From: Turneriella sp942492915
GTDB lineage: Bacteria > Spirochaetota > Leptospiria > Turneriellales > Turneriellaceae
DNA length: 64,000 nt
NCBI GenBank assembly: GCA_942492915.1
Contig: OW818662.1
Coordinates: 1,116,001 to 1,180,000 of the forward strand
Direction of reading: 5' to 3'
Shown: positions 30,101 through 39,005 of the stretch, piece by piece
Position numbering within the stretch: the first letter of the stretch is position 1
Layout: each line of letters opens with the position of its first letter
Made by a program: the position numbers and the translations under genes
Notes under the pieces: model-generated
Database searches by the model: none
What the model saw: the letters and a program-made list of their open reading frames with translations, nothing else
What the model was told of the DNA's origin: nothing

Positions 30101-31108
30101 TCAGAAATCGATATTCAGCGCCGTCTTGCGGGCATTTCGGCTATCGTGCATGTGTATTAGATCCCAAAGCAGTTGCCTGTGTTCTTTTAAGAATGCTTTA
30201 CGGTTGCGGGCAGGGGGATTAAAAATTTTCTGCTTACTTAACAGCCGCCCGGGATTCTTGCGCAGCTCTTGCCAGGTACCAATCTCAAGCGTTAGCGGCA
30301 GAAACAGGGATTTCTTGCGCCGAGCGAGGTTTTGCTGTTTCTCTTCAAACTGCAGCAGGGCTTTGTCCCACAGGTCACCATGCGTTTGGTAGCTGAGCGA
30401 CATGGGTTCAATGCGGTAATCGGGATGTTTAACTCTGAGCTCTCCGGCGATGCTTTCAAAAACCTGGCTCTGGTAGACCGGCCTCTTGCTGAAAGAATAG
30501 GGCCACCACAGGTAGTTTTGCGAGCCATAACCTGAGTGCAGGTCTATAGCCGTGTGCACGCGCTTACGGCCTTTCCAGGCATTTTCTTCGAGAAACCGGA
30601 ACAGTGCACGCGACTCACGCTGCAGCGCCCGGCCCCGGTAATAGGGCAGCGCCGGCGAAACCCGGTGGCCGCCGAAGAACGGTAACGCTCCTTCTGCGTC
30701 GATTCCAGAATTGCGGTTTAGGTCAACACCGCGTCCGTTTGACCGGCTTTGGGCGGCGACGCCGGCCGGGTTCAAGATCGGTATCGAGTAAATGCCGAGT
30801 TTACCATCCAGCAGCCGCTCAGAAAACCAGGCGCTGCGCGGATTGATTAGATTCTTGATTATGTCGAGATGAATGCGGATCGCGATCGTTTCGAGACCGT
30901 GCACCCCGGATACCAGCGACACCGAGTGGCGTTTGAAGGCCGAACGTTTGCCGAGTTCGATGAGATAGATCGGCCACCTCTGTCCGGTGCGGGTCGGTGT
31001 TGAATAGTCGAGCTGGCGAATGCGTGCGAGCCCGTCGGTGCGCCTGACAAACCGCATCAGCCTTCTTTCCCAGCGGTCAAAACGCAAAATTTCGTCGGTT
31101 GTAGACAT
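30101..31108 (-). CDS. M14-family zinc carboxypeptidase
   Basis: The 335-residue protein has the M14 zinc site: SGVHGLETI (HxxE), then IDLHSG with the third ligand and LPLTLEIG with the catalytic glutamate. RGVDLNRNSG matches the substrate-binding arginine region. No signal peptide is seen, so it acts in the cytoplasm. The ATG at 31108 is used; the open frame extends into the palindrome at 31134-31149 upstream. It sits 26-41 bases behind the same type of operator as the acyltransferase. Confidence 0.85.
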   Translation of the reverse strand: MSTTDEILRFDRWERRLMRFVRRTDGLARIRQLDYSTPTRTGQRWPIYLIELGKRSAFKRHSVSLVSGVHGLETIAIRIHLDIIKNLINPRSAWFSERLLDGKLGIYSIPILNPAGVAAQSRSNGRGVDLNRNSGIDAEGALPFFGGHRVSPALPYYRGRALQRESRALFRFLEENAWKGRKRVHTAIDLHSGYGSQNYLWWPYSFSKRPVYQSQVFESIAGELRVKHPDYRIEPMSLSYQTHGDLWDKALLQFEEKQQNLARRKKSLFLPLTLEIGTWQELRKNPGRLLSKQKIFNPPARNRKAFLKEHRQLLWDLIHMHDSRNARKTALNIDF

Positions 31109-31133
31109 GCGGGCGATTGAGCCATCCAAACAC

Positions 31134-31149
31134 TTCGTCAATTAACGAA
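31134..31149. promoter_or_regulatory. Palindrome before the M14 peptidase gene
   Basis: TTCGTCAATTAACGAA differs from the palindrome at 30049-30064 at only two positions. It lies between the divergent peptidase gene and the SpoIIE-type phosphatase gene, so it may also influence the latter. Confidence 0.6.
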
Positions 31150-31235
31150 TTAATTCAGGCGCTACGCAATCCCACAGCGGGTCGGTGTGTTTTTTTGACT
31201 GCCGGCAGGTCTAACTTTCCGATCTTCAAAAGAGA

Positions 31236-33449
31236 ATGCGGCGTCTGTTTTTACCTACCTTCTATCTGGTTGCCAATATCCTGTCATTCGGGGCGTCAGC
31301 GGCATCTAGTGCGCTCTACGCAGGAATCATTACCTTCATATTTGTACTCTATTACAGCTACGCGATCAAATTGCCGGCGATCGACAAACTCATCATCGTC
31401 GTCGGCGCCATCGCCGGGGTGACGACGGTGATCCACGGGGTCTATTTCGGCATCTTTCATAAAATCGGGCTCTCTGGTCTCACGCGCGGCATGCGGCTTC
31501 TGAATCGCGCAATCGTGAGGGGTGACACCTGGTTTAAGATCGAGATTCGCCAGACGCTCAACGCCGACGAATACCGCGCGCTGCACCGCATGCTATGCTA
31601 TCTGCCTCGCGAAAACGCGTGGATGTCAGTTGCAATGGTCGTGATGATCGTAGCCGGGGTTGTCGCCTACCTCAAGGGCTGGCAGAACTACAGCTTCATT
31701 AACCTCATTCAGGTAGCCGTGATCGCAGTCATCGCCGGGTTTATTCATGCAGGATTTGCGGCGGTCATCACTGAACTTGTGACGGGCGAGATGCGCACGC
31801 GCGTGAAGCAGATCATGTATGAAAAGAAGGTGGAGTTCAAAGAGATTTCACTCTCGACAGTGCGCTCAAAGATTCTCTTCTTTATCATGATCATGATCGC
31901 GACGTTGTTTGTCTCGAATTTCATGGTCTATTATAACGTCGAGTTTCCGGTGATGATACGCTTTTCGCTCTTTGCGATCGCGATCGCCGCTATTATGGCG
32001 TACATGCTCTTTTCCATTGTCTTACAATCATTGCGTGAGATCGAAGCCGCATCGGTCAGCATTCGCGACGGCAAGGACGCAATGCTTTTTCCGCAGGCGC
32101 TCGACAGCGAATTCATCAACGTGGCAACCGGACTCAATACAGCGACAACGACCATTCGCGACTACCAGCATAACCTCGAGCGAAAGGTCGACGAACGTAC
32201 GGCCGAACTCACGGCTGCGAACGAAGAGTTGCATGCGAAAGACCGGTTGATACAGATGGAGCTTGATTTTGCGTCAGAGATTCAGAAAGGGATAATTCCG
32301 GCAGCTATCGAAGAATGGAACGGGCTCAGGTTCTATGGTTATTACAAGCCGATGGACAAAGTCTCTGGTGACTACTACGACGTATTTCCCGCTCAGGGCA
32401 ATCGCCTGGGCGTGCTGATTGCCGATGTGTCGGGGCATGGCGTACCGGCGGCACTTATCACCACGATGGCAAAGGTCACGTTCGCCCGCTCGGCGCAGCA
32501 TACCCATTCGCCGGCGCAGACATTCCGCGAAGTCAACGACCAACTGCTGAAAATCGTCACCACGCAGGATTACCTGACCGCCTTTTACCTTACCATCGAC
32601 GAAACGCACCATTTCTACTATTCCAACGCCTCGCACCAGAAGGCAAAGATCATCAGGGCAGAAACGGGAGAGATGGTATCGCTCGACACCGACGGCCTCT
32701 TTGTCGCGGCGATGCCCGAGGCAAACGACAGCTACGCAGAAAAAGAAGAACGCCTGTTCGCAGGTGACAGGCTCTTTCTCTACACCGACGGACTTACAGA
32801 GATTCGAAATCGTGATGACGAAGAACTCGGCAATGACCGCTTCGACGCCATATTGCTGAGCGCGGGTGCGCTGCCCGCAGCAGAGGCGGTTCCGTTTGTC
32901 GTGGGCGAAGTCTTTCGTTTCGCCAATGGCGCCAAACCGAATGACGACATCTCGATTCTGATGGCCGAGGTGAATCGCGAATATTCGCGATTTTTGCAGA
33001 TGGCGGCGCGCGCATACCAGCAGATCGAGCAGGGCGACCGGCAGACGGGGGTTCAACTGCTCGACGAGGCGATCAAACTTTACGGAAAAAATCTACTTTC
33101 GCTCAAGACCGCGGGTGCAGTAAACTTCGACCTCGGGCGAATCGAAACTGCTGAGCGCTATTTTGCAGCTTATGCAGAGCTGAACCGGCAGAATGCCGAG
33201 GTGTTCTTCTATCTCAGTTCCATTGCGATTCTGCGGCGCGAGTTCGATATCGCCGAAAGTTATGCGCGCGAGGCGATCAGCCTCAGGTCAAACTTTGCGC
33301 TGGCGTTCAATAACCTGGCGATCGCCTGCCTCAATCTCGGCAAATATGCTTTGGCCCGATTTGCGATTGAGAAGGCGCTGGTGCATGACCCGGAAAACGA
33401 AGAAATCCGCAAGAACGCGCAGCGTCTTGAAGATCTGCTGAAATCATAA
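31236..33449 (+). CDS. Membrane SpoIIE-type serine phosphatase with TPR tail
   Basis: The 737-residue protein has several N-terminal membrane helices (about 1-275), a linker coiled coil (LERKVDERTAELTAANEELH, near 313), a PP2C/SpoIIE domain (about 340-570: GDYYDVF, IADVSGHGVPAAL, LYTDGLTE and PNDDIS metal sites) and three or four TPR-type repeats (about 585-737). It would dephosphorylate an anti-sigma-antagonist-type partner in response to membrane or bound signals. Sensory input and substrate are unknown. The ATG is at 31236. Confidence 0.88.
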   Translation: MRRLFLPTFYLVANILSFGASAASSALYAGIITFIFVLYYSYAIKLPAIDKLIIVVGAIAGVTTVIHGVYFGIFHKIGLSGLTRGMRLLNRAIVRGDTWFKIEIRQTLNADEYRALHRMLCYLPRENAWMSVAMVVMIVAGVVAYLKGWQNYSFINLIQVAVIAVIAGFIHAGFAAVITELVTGEMRTRVKQIMYEKKVEFKEISLSTVRSKILFFIMIMIATLFVSNFMVYYNVEFPVMIRFSLFAIAIAAIMAYMLFSIVLQSLREIEAASVSIRDGKDAMLFPQALDSEFINVATGLNTATTTIRDYQHNLERKVDERTAELTAANEELHAKDRLIQMELDFASEIQKGIIPAAIEEWNGLRFYGYYKPMDKVSGDYYDVFPAQGNRLGVLIADVSGHGVPAALITTMAKVTFARSAQHTHSPAQTFREVNDQLLKIVTTQDYLTAFYLTIDETHHFYYSNASHQKAKIIRAETGEMVSLDTDGLFVAAMPEANDSYAEKEERLFAGDRLFLYTDGLTEIRNRDDEELGNDRFDAILLSAGALPAAEAVPFVVGEVFRFANGAKPNDDISILMAEVNREYSRFLQMAARAYQQIEQGDRQTGVQLLDEAIKLYGKNLLSLKTAGAVNFDLGRIETAERYFAAYAELNRQNAEVFFYLSSIAILRREFDIAESYAREAISLRSNFALAFNNLAIACLNLGKYALARFAIEKALVHDPENEEIRKNAQRLEDLLKS

Positions 33450-33515
33450 GCACTGGCAGCGCAGCTAAACTCAAAAAAAACTGGCCAACACAGGCCTATC
33501 GTGCGTCTAAGCAAT

Positions 33516-35015
33516 ATGCGTCGACTACTCTTTGCCGGCATCGTGCTCGGCAGCCTCTTGCTTTCAGGCAATCTTTTTGCAGCGCGTAAATTTGCGCTTA
33601 TTGTCGGGACCAATTACAAAGGTTCTGAAATCAGTCCGCTCGGGCTTTGTGAAAAAGACGCCGAAGCGATGAAAAAATCGATCGCCGAAACCGGCAATTT
33701 TGACCAGCAGAATATTCGGGTGCTGCTCGCGAACCAGGTGACGCGCGAAAACCTGCGTTCGGCGATTGTCGACTGGCTGGGCAAGCAGGTCAAAGAGGGC
33801 GATCAGGTGTTTTTCTTCTTCGCGGGGCACGGGCAGTTTTTCCGAGACCCTGCTGCCAAAAACGGTATGCGCAACTTTATCATCATGTTCCAGCGGCCGC
33901 ATGTGTCAGACGACGAACTCTCTGAATGGTTTGGTAAACTGAAGACAAAGAAAGCCGTGATTATTCTCGACTGCTGTTTTTCAGGCGGTATCGCCAAAAA
34001 AGGTGCGGCGACACGCGGTGCGGGTAATGTGCCGATTCCCGACGGACAGGACTATGCTGTTCTGCAAGACCTGGAAAACGTGCACTTTCAGAACAAGGTG
34101 GTCATTTCTTCGTCAGATGACAACGAGACGGCGATTGAACTCGGAAAGCCGATCGAACATGGCATCTTTACGTATTATTTCAGCAAGGCGATATTGAATG
34201 CTGATTTGAACGGTGACAAGAGTATCACCGCGTACGAAGCTTTCTATAAAGCGCGCAACGAGACCACTAAGATGGCGCAGAAAGCGAACCACAAACAGGT
34301 GCCGCAGATCAGCGGCGACGCTTCGGGCTTCTACTTCGTGGCAGCGGCAGCCGTCGCACCTCCGCCGGCACCCGTGCTGCCGCCAGTGCCGGTCGTTGTG
34401 CCTGAACCTGAAGTCGCACCGCCGATTACTCCTGAAGAGCCCCAAAACCCGAGCAACAATAAGACGGGCACGCTGGTCATCAAAACGACCTACAAGAAAG
34501 AACAGCTAGCAGGGGGCTTGCAGGTTTTCGTCGACAATGAGGAGTACGATTTTAATCTGCAATACGTCGACTACGGAGCCTGGGGTAAAACCGCGCAGCT
34601 GACTCTGAACAAGGTACCGAGCGGCGTGCACAACATCACCGTCAAAGCGGGTGGCTATTCAGACCAGGTCATCAAGACGGGTATCGAGGCGAACCAGACC
34701 ACCACAGAAACTATTACCTGCGGTCTCGCGGGCAAAGGCGCCATCGCCGGAAAAGTTTTTCTCGAAACCTTTGATCAGGGGGCAGAAGGTTTTATCGTCT
34801 TTATCAAACCGTTGCCGAACTTCAAACAGCCCACATCAACGAGCCGCAAAGACGGCACGTTTGCTTTCACAGAAGTGAAACCGGGTAAATATACCGTATT
34901 CTTAAGGGGCTCTGCGCGCGCGATTATCAAACAGTACGATCAAGAGATCACCGTCGAAGCGGACAAGATCACGAATCTGGATATCGTGCTGAAACGGCTG
35001 ATACCTAAGAAGTAG
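33516..35015 (+). CDS. Exported caspase-like (C14) protein
   Basis: The 499-residue protein begins with a signal peptide (MRRLLFAGIVLGSLLLSGNL, cut near FAA). The caspase domain has its histidine in FFAGHGQF (H105) and cysteine in ILDCCFSGG (C154), so the dyad is intact. A proline-rich linker (about 265-305) leads to two beta domains (about 310-500) that look like carbohydrate- or protein-binding CNA-B/PEGA-type modules. It therefore acts in the periplasm or on the cell surface. The ATG at 33516 is preferred to the GTG at 33501. Confidence 0.85.
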   Translation: MRRLLFAGIVLGSLLLSGNLFAARKFALIVGTNYKGSEISPLGLCEKDAEAMKKSIAETGNFDQQNIRVLLANQVTRENLRSAIVDWLGKQVKEGDQVFFFFAGHGQFFRDPAAKNGMRNFIIMFQRPHVSDDELSEWFGKLKTKKAVIILDCCFSGGIAKKGAATRGAGNVPIPDGQDYAVLQDLENVHFQNKVVISSSDDNETAIELGKPIEHGIFTYYFSKAILNADLNGDKSITAYEAFYKARNETTKMAQKANHKQVPQISGDASGFYFVAAAAVAPPPAPVLPPVPVVVPEPEVAPPITPEEPQNPSNNKTGTLVIKTTYKKEQLAGGLQVFVDNEEYDFNLQYVDYGAWGKTAQLTLNKVPSGVHNITVKAGGYSDQVIKTGIEANQTTTETITCGLAGKGAIAGKVFLETFDQGAEGFIVFIKPLPNFKQPTSTSRKDGTFAFTEVKPGKYTVFLRGSARAIIKQYDQEITVEADKITNLDIVLKRLIPKK

Positions 35016-35021
35016 AAGGTT

Positions 35022-35537
35022 TCAGAGACCGACGGGCGATGCCGGGCCGCTTGCAGCGGCAACAGGCAAAGACGAATCGGTCTCTTCGATCTCGTTCGAT
35101 TCATAGTCGATAGTCTCTGCCGAGCTGTCGCCGACGATAATAAAATCTATCTGGTCGATGACTTTGTTATTCAAAGCAATCTTCAGACGGTATTCGCCTT
35201 CCTCCAGGCCCTTGTAGTGATCGATGACCATTCCCTGGCCTTCGATGATCATGCGGTTGCGCAGATCGACTTCCTGGTAACCCAGGGTCTTTTTTTGTAA
35301 TGAGATACCGTAATAGCGGTCGCTTTTGGGTGACGAAGGGCGGTATGCATACCATAAAACATCATCGCGCTCAAATACGGGCTTGGTCTTGTAACTGACA
35401 AAGCGCTGCGGCTGAAAGAACTTCTGTTCAAGTGCGGGCAGATTCGAATGGTCTGCAATGGTGAACGCAAAGCGCCCCCGGCCGTTGCCGCAGGCGACGG
35501 TGAGCGCCGCCGCCACGAGTACAATAGAAATCCGCAT
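35022..35537 (-). CDS. Probable lipoprotein
   Basis: The 171-residue protein starts MRISIVLVAAALTVACGNGR, a lipoprotein signal with the cysteine after LTVA. The mature part is mixed (YYGISLQKKTLGYQEVDL), without repeats or known domain. The start at 35537 removes nine residues of a longer frame. It converges with the caspase-like gene with only six bases between stops. Confidence 0.7.
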   Translation of the reverse strand: MRISIVLVAAALTVACGNGRGRFAFTIADHSNLPALEQKFFQPQRFVSYKTKPVFERDDVLWYAYRPSSPKSDRYYGISLQKKTLGYQEVDLRNRMIIEGQGMVIDHYKGLEEGEYRLKIALNNKVIDQIDFIIVGDSSAETIDYESNEIEETDSSLPVAAASGPASPVGL

Positions 35538-35582
35538 AGTTAATTTTCGGCCGCCCGGGGCCAAATCTGGCCTAAAATCTCT

Positions 35583-36527
35583 CTAGCGTTCGACGGCGAA
35601 ATAGCCCTGGCCGTCTTTTACGATGCCGATTCCCGGCGCCGAGGGCCAATTCAGATTTTGTCCGCGCTGCGAGTAGACGACGCGCAACGTTATTTGGCGT
35701 ATGTTTGCCATAAAGAGCGGTAGGCGAATGCGGACGTTTTTGCCCCACGAGTCTTTGCGTATTTCAATCAACGGGTGCGGCAGTTGAATATTGCCCGCGC
35801 CGTTTTTATGCACTGACGCGCCGGGTCGGTAGAGGCTCACAGTAGCAATCTCTTTGGTGAGTTTGAGGCGGGTAGCAAGGTCAGCGGCTTTGACTTCGGG
35901 AAACGCGAGAGTGACGAGCGCCCGCGTGCCGAACTGGCCCCGGTTAGAAATCTCGATCACACTTTGTTCGCCTGCAACTTCGAACTGTTCAAGAAACGGC
36001 CAGATTTCGTCTGCCTGCCAGGCCAGCCATCGCATGCCATTGAACCGGTAAGCGGTGGTGCCGAGATTCAGTATTTCATCGTTTGGCTTTTCTTCAACCT
36101 TCGTAATTTTGACGCTGTCGGTTTGAGCGGTCGCAGCATCGAATGTCTGTACAAAATCCGTTGCATCGAGCAGCGTGAGCGATTTGGCGCTTGTTCCATG
36201 AGTAAGCAGAACATGCGATTTTTTGTTACCCGTTGCGATGAAGAAGATTTTCGGTTCGGCGAGCAGCGAATCAAAGTCATGGTTACGCAGCAGCGTGTAG
36301 CCTTTATCAGCGGGCGTCAGCACCGCAATGTGCGTTTTCTGCGCGCTTTCGTAGAGAGTAATATCTTCGAGCGAGGCGCTGCTGTCGAGTTGATATTTTT
36401 TCTGCGCGAGTATTTTTTCAACGGGTTTGCCCGTCAGGCGCTCAATTTCAGAGGCCGATGCATGCGCGCTCTTGCGGCATGCAAGTGCGAGCAGCAGCAA
36501 TGCGAATGCCGCTTGTGTACGTTTCAT
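35583..36527 (-). CDS. Exported beta-rich protein, possible lipoprotein
   Basis: The 314-residue protein begins MKRTQAAFALLLLALACRKS, a signal peptide with a relaxed lipobox (LALAC). The rest is a mixed beta-rich domain (TLLRNHDFDSLLAEP, FFIATGNKKSHVLL). The reading frame is open to 36806, but that part overlaps pyrB and starts without a ribosome site, so 36527 is used. Function unknown. Confidence 0.7.
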   Translation of the reverse strand: MKRTQAAFALLLLALACRKSAHASASEIERLTGKPVEKILAQKKYQLDSSASLEDITLYESAQKTHIAVLTPADKGYTLLRNHDFDSLLAEPKIFFIATGNKKSHVLLTHGTSAKSLTLLDATDFVQTFDAATAQTDSVKITKVEEKPNDEILNLGTTAYRFNGMRWLAWQADEIWPFLEQFEVAGEQSVIEISNRGQFGTRALVTLAFPEVKAADLATRLKLTKEIATVSLYRPGASVHKNGAGNIQLPHPLIEIRKDSWGKNVRIRLPLFMANIRQITLRVVYSQRGQNLNWPSAPGIGIVKDGQGYFAVER

Positions 36528-36727
36528 GCATCCGCTTTTTCGGCCGTTGACAGCGCGCAAAGCCGAATGGGGCCAACCAAATGAGGCCATAATTCCCCAA
36601 ATGTGGCTCTGGCCACAGAGGTTGCTATGGCTTGACATTGCAGATTCGCTTAACAGCCATGCAGAATGCGGATTTTGAACGTTCTGAATATTGGCTGCGT
36701 GAGGGAAAACGCAGCGGGCAGTGCGAA

Positions 36728-37663
36728 ATGAGCTGGCGCGGGCAATCCATTCTTTCGGCGAAACAGTTCGCAAAGACGGATTTGACCGAAATTCTCGAAC
36801 TCTCAAGGCGCATCGAAGGCCTGCTCGCCGGCAAAAAGAACCTCAAACTGCTCGACGACTTTATTCTCGCGACGCTGTTCTTTGAACCGTCGACCCGAAC
36901 GCGCCTTTCCTTTGAGGCCGCGATGCACCGCCTGGGGGGCAGGGTGATTTCTACGGTCGGCGTGCAATTCTCATCGCTCGCGAAGGGCGAAACCCTCTTT
37001 GATACTCTGAAGATGGTCGAGTCGTACAGCGATATCTGCGCGATCAGGCATTCGGTCGAAGGTGCTTCATCGCTCGCCGCGCGCAGCATCAAAATTCCCG
37101 TCATCAACGCGGGTGACGGAGCCGGTGAGCACCCAACGCAGGGTTTACTCGACCTCTACACAATTCACCGCCACGGATACCTCGAAAAAAAGAATACGGC
37201 CGTCGCTTTTGTGGGAGACATTAAATTCGGTCGCACCATTCATTCACTGATACAGCTGCTCTCGCATTACGGGGTGCATATGGTCTTCATCGCCCCGAAC
37301 GAGTTGCAATTGCCGCGCAAATACGCTGAGCTGCTCGAAAAGGCCGGGGTCTCTTTTGAGCAGACCGAAAATATCGACGCGCTGCGTGAAGTGCATGTCG
37401 GTTACATCACGCGCATTCAGGAAGAGCGGTTCACCGATCACCGCGAATTCGAACGTTTCAAAGACGCCTATATCGTCGACCGCGAGCTTGTCGAGCGCTG
37501 CCGCGATGACCTCATTATCATGCATCCGTTACCAAGGCTGAGTGAAGTTGCGACCGACCTTGACGCTCACAAATCTGCGGTTTATTTTGAACAGGCAAAC
37601 AACGGGCTTTATGTGCGCATGGCCCTGATACTCGGCCTCTTGAATGTCGATTTACCGGGTTGA
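36728..37663 (+). CDS. pyrB: Aspartate carbamoyltransferase catalytic subunit
   Basis: The 311-residue enzyme joins carbamoyl phosphate and aspartate in pyrimidine synthesis. Signature FFEPSTRTRLSFEAA (carbamoyl phosphate binding) is at the start of the domain, then GEHPTQGLLDLYTI, VGDIKFGRTIHSL and MHPLPR. Length equals the E. coli catalytic chain when the ATG at 36728 is used. In-frame ATG at 36659 (23 more residues) and TTG at 36632 are alternatives. No regulatory chain gene (pyrI) is adjacent, so it is probably unregulated by nucleotides through that route. Confidence 0.93.
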   Translation: MSWRGQSILSAKQFAKTDLTEILELSRRIEGLLAGKKNLKLLDDFILATLFFEPSTRTRLSFEAAMHRLGGRVISTVGVQFSSLAKGETLFDTLKMVESYSDICAIRHSVEGASSLAARSIKIPVINAGDGAGEHPTQGLLDLYTIHRHGYLEKKNTAVAFVGDIKFGRTIHSLIQLLSHYGVHMVFIAPNELQLPRKYAELLEKAGVSFEQTENIDALREVHVGYITRIQEERFTDHREFERFKDAYIVDRELVERCRDDLIIMHPLPRLSEVATDLDAHKSAVYFEQANNGLYVRMALILGLLNVDLPG

Positions 37664-37667
37664 CCGT

Positions 37668-39002
37668 CTACTTTTCAAAACGCGTGAGTACTGAGTACCC
37701 GTGCTCTGCAAATAGACCTTCGGCCGTTGACATCGCTGATATCGCATCTTTGCCCGCTTCGAGTCCGGCGCGCGTCACTTTCTGCCAAGTGATGCGCCGA
37801 TAGAACGTATAGACACTGACGCCTGATGTGAAGCGCGCAGCCCCGGCAGTGGGGAGAATATGGTTTGTTCCGGTATAGTAGTCACCCGCCGCTACAGGAG
37901 CGTGATCACCGACAAAAATACTGCCGGCGCAGCGAATCAATGCGAGCATTTCGTCATTGCGCGCTGTCTGAATTTCAAGATGTTCAGGAGCATACCGGTT
38001 TGAGATTTCCGCCGCCTGTTCGAGCGATGTGGTGATAATCACGCGGCCGTTTCGGCGAATGGCGTCGAGGGTGATCTGCTTACGTTTTTCGTCGTCGGGT
38101 CTTGCCTCAAGCGAGCGCTTGATTTCGTCCCCTACACGCGCCGCGAGGTCTGCCGAGGTGGTGAGTAAGATTGCCTGCGCGTTCTCATCGTGTTCTGCCT
38201 GCGCCATGAGATCGTGTGCGACGTAACGCGCATTCGCGGTTTCGTCAGCGATCACAACTACTTCACTCGGACCGGCGAAAGAGTCGATGCCGCAAAGGTT
38301 TTCACCGGCAGCCTGAATTTTCGCTGCCGAGACATAGACATTTCCCGGGCCGTATATGAAATCTGCAGGCCTCAAAGAAAGTTCAGGCACGCCATAAGCT
38401 GCCGCGAAAATCGCCTGCGCGCCGCCGGCCTGCAGCACGCGCGTCGCACCGGCCTCAAACGCCATTGCAAGTACGATGTCGGGCACAATGCCGGTTGCCG
38501 GGGCAGGTGGAGTGAGCACTGTAATGTCGCTGACCCCTGCGATTCGTGCCGGTAGCACACCCATGAGTACCGTCGAAGGATACAGCGCCTTACCACCCGG
38601 AACATAGAGCGCAACCCGGTCAAACGGGACAAAACTGATGCCGAGTTCGTTACCGGCAATCGTCGACGAAAACCCCGTCTGTCGCTGCAAAAGGTGAAAC
38701 TGTTCGATATTAGCCGCCGCTTTCCTGAAGGCCGCCAGCGTTTCTCTATTCGTGGCGGCGATGCGTTCAGACGCGGCTGCCATGTCATCGCGGGTGAGCA
38801 GTAGTTTTGCCGGCACCCCGCCTTCAAATTTTTGCAGAGCCATTCTTAGAGCGGCGAAGCTGCCCTTCTGAAACTCCGCTGCAAGAGGTTCAATCACCTT
38901 CGTACGAATTTCTTTCAGATTCAGACTGCTGTGCGCGAAAAGTGCCTCGCGGTCTACCGGTGATAGGTCTGAGTATAGTTCAGTTCTCAGCAGCGCGGCC
39001 AC
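37668..39002 (-). CDS. hisD: Histidinol dehydrogenase
   Basis: The 444-residue enzyme catalyses the last two steps of histidine synthesis (histidinol to histidine). Signatures: FVPFDRVALYVPGGKALYPS, the DFIYGPGNVYV stretch, AQAEHDENAQ and the catalytic APEHLEI histidine block, ending in the expected zinc-site region. GTG at 39002 is the start. It stands alone, without the other his genes next to it, and converges with pyrB. Confidence 0.93.
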   Translation of the reverse strand: MAALLRTELYSDLSPVDREALFAHSSLNLKEIRTKVIEPLAAEFQKGSFAALRMALQKFEGGVPAKLLLTRDDMAAASERIAATNRETLAAFRKAAANIEQFHLLQRQTGFSSTIAGNELGISFVPFDRVALYVPGGKALYPSTVLMGVLPARIAGVSDITVLTPPAPATGIVPDIVLAMAFEAGATRVLQAGGAQAIFAAAYGVPELSLRPADFIYGPGNVYVSAAKIQAAGENLCGIDSFAGPSEVVVIADETANARYVAHDLMAQAEHDENAQAILLTTSADLAARVGDEIKRSLEARPDDEKRKQITLDAIRRNGRVIITTSLEQAAEISNRYAPEHLEIQTARNDEMLALIRCAGSIFVGDHAPVAAGDYYTGTNHILPTAGAARFTSGVSVYTFYRRITWQKVTRAGLEAGKDAISAMSTAEGLFAEHGYSVLTRFEK

Positions 39003-39005
39003 AAT

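Noticed and set aside
36528..36806. N-terminal extension of the exported protein upstream of 36527
   Set aside because: It overlaps pyrB, lacks a ribosome site, and the signal peptide begins at 36527.
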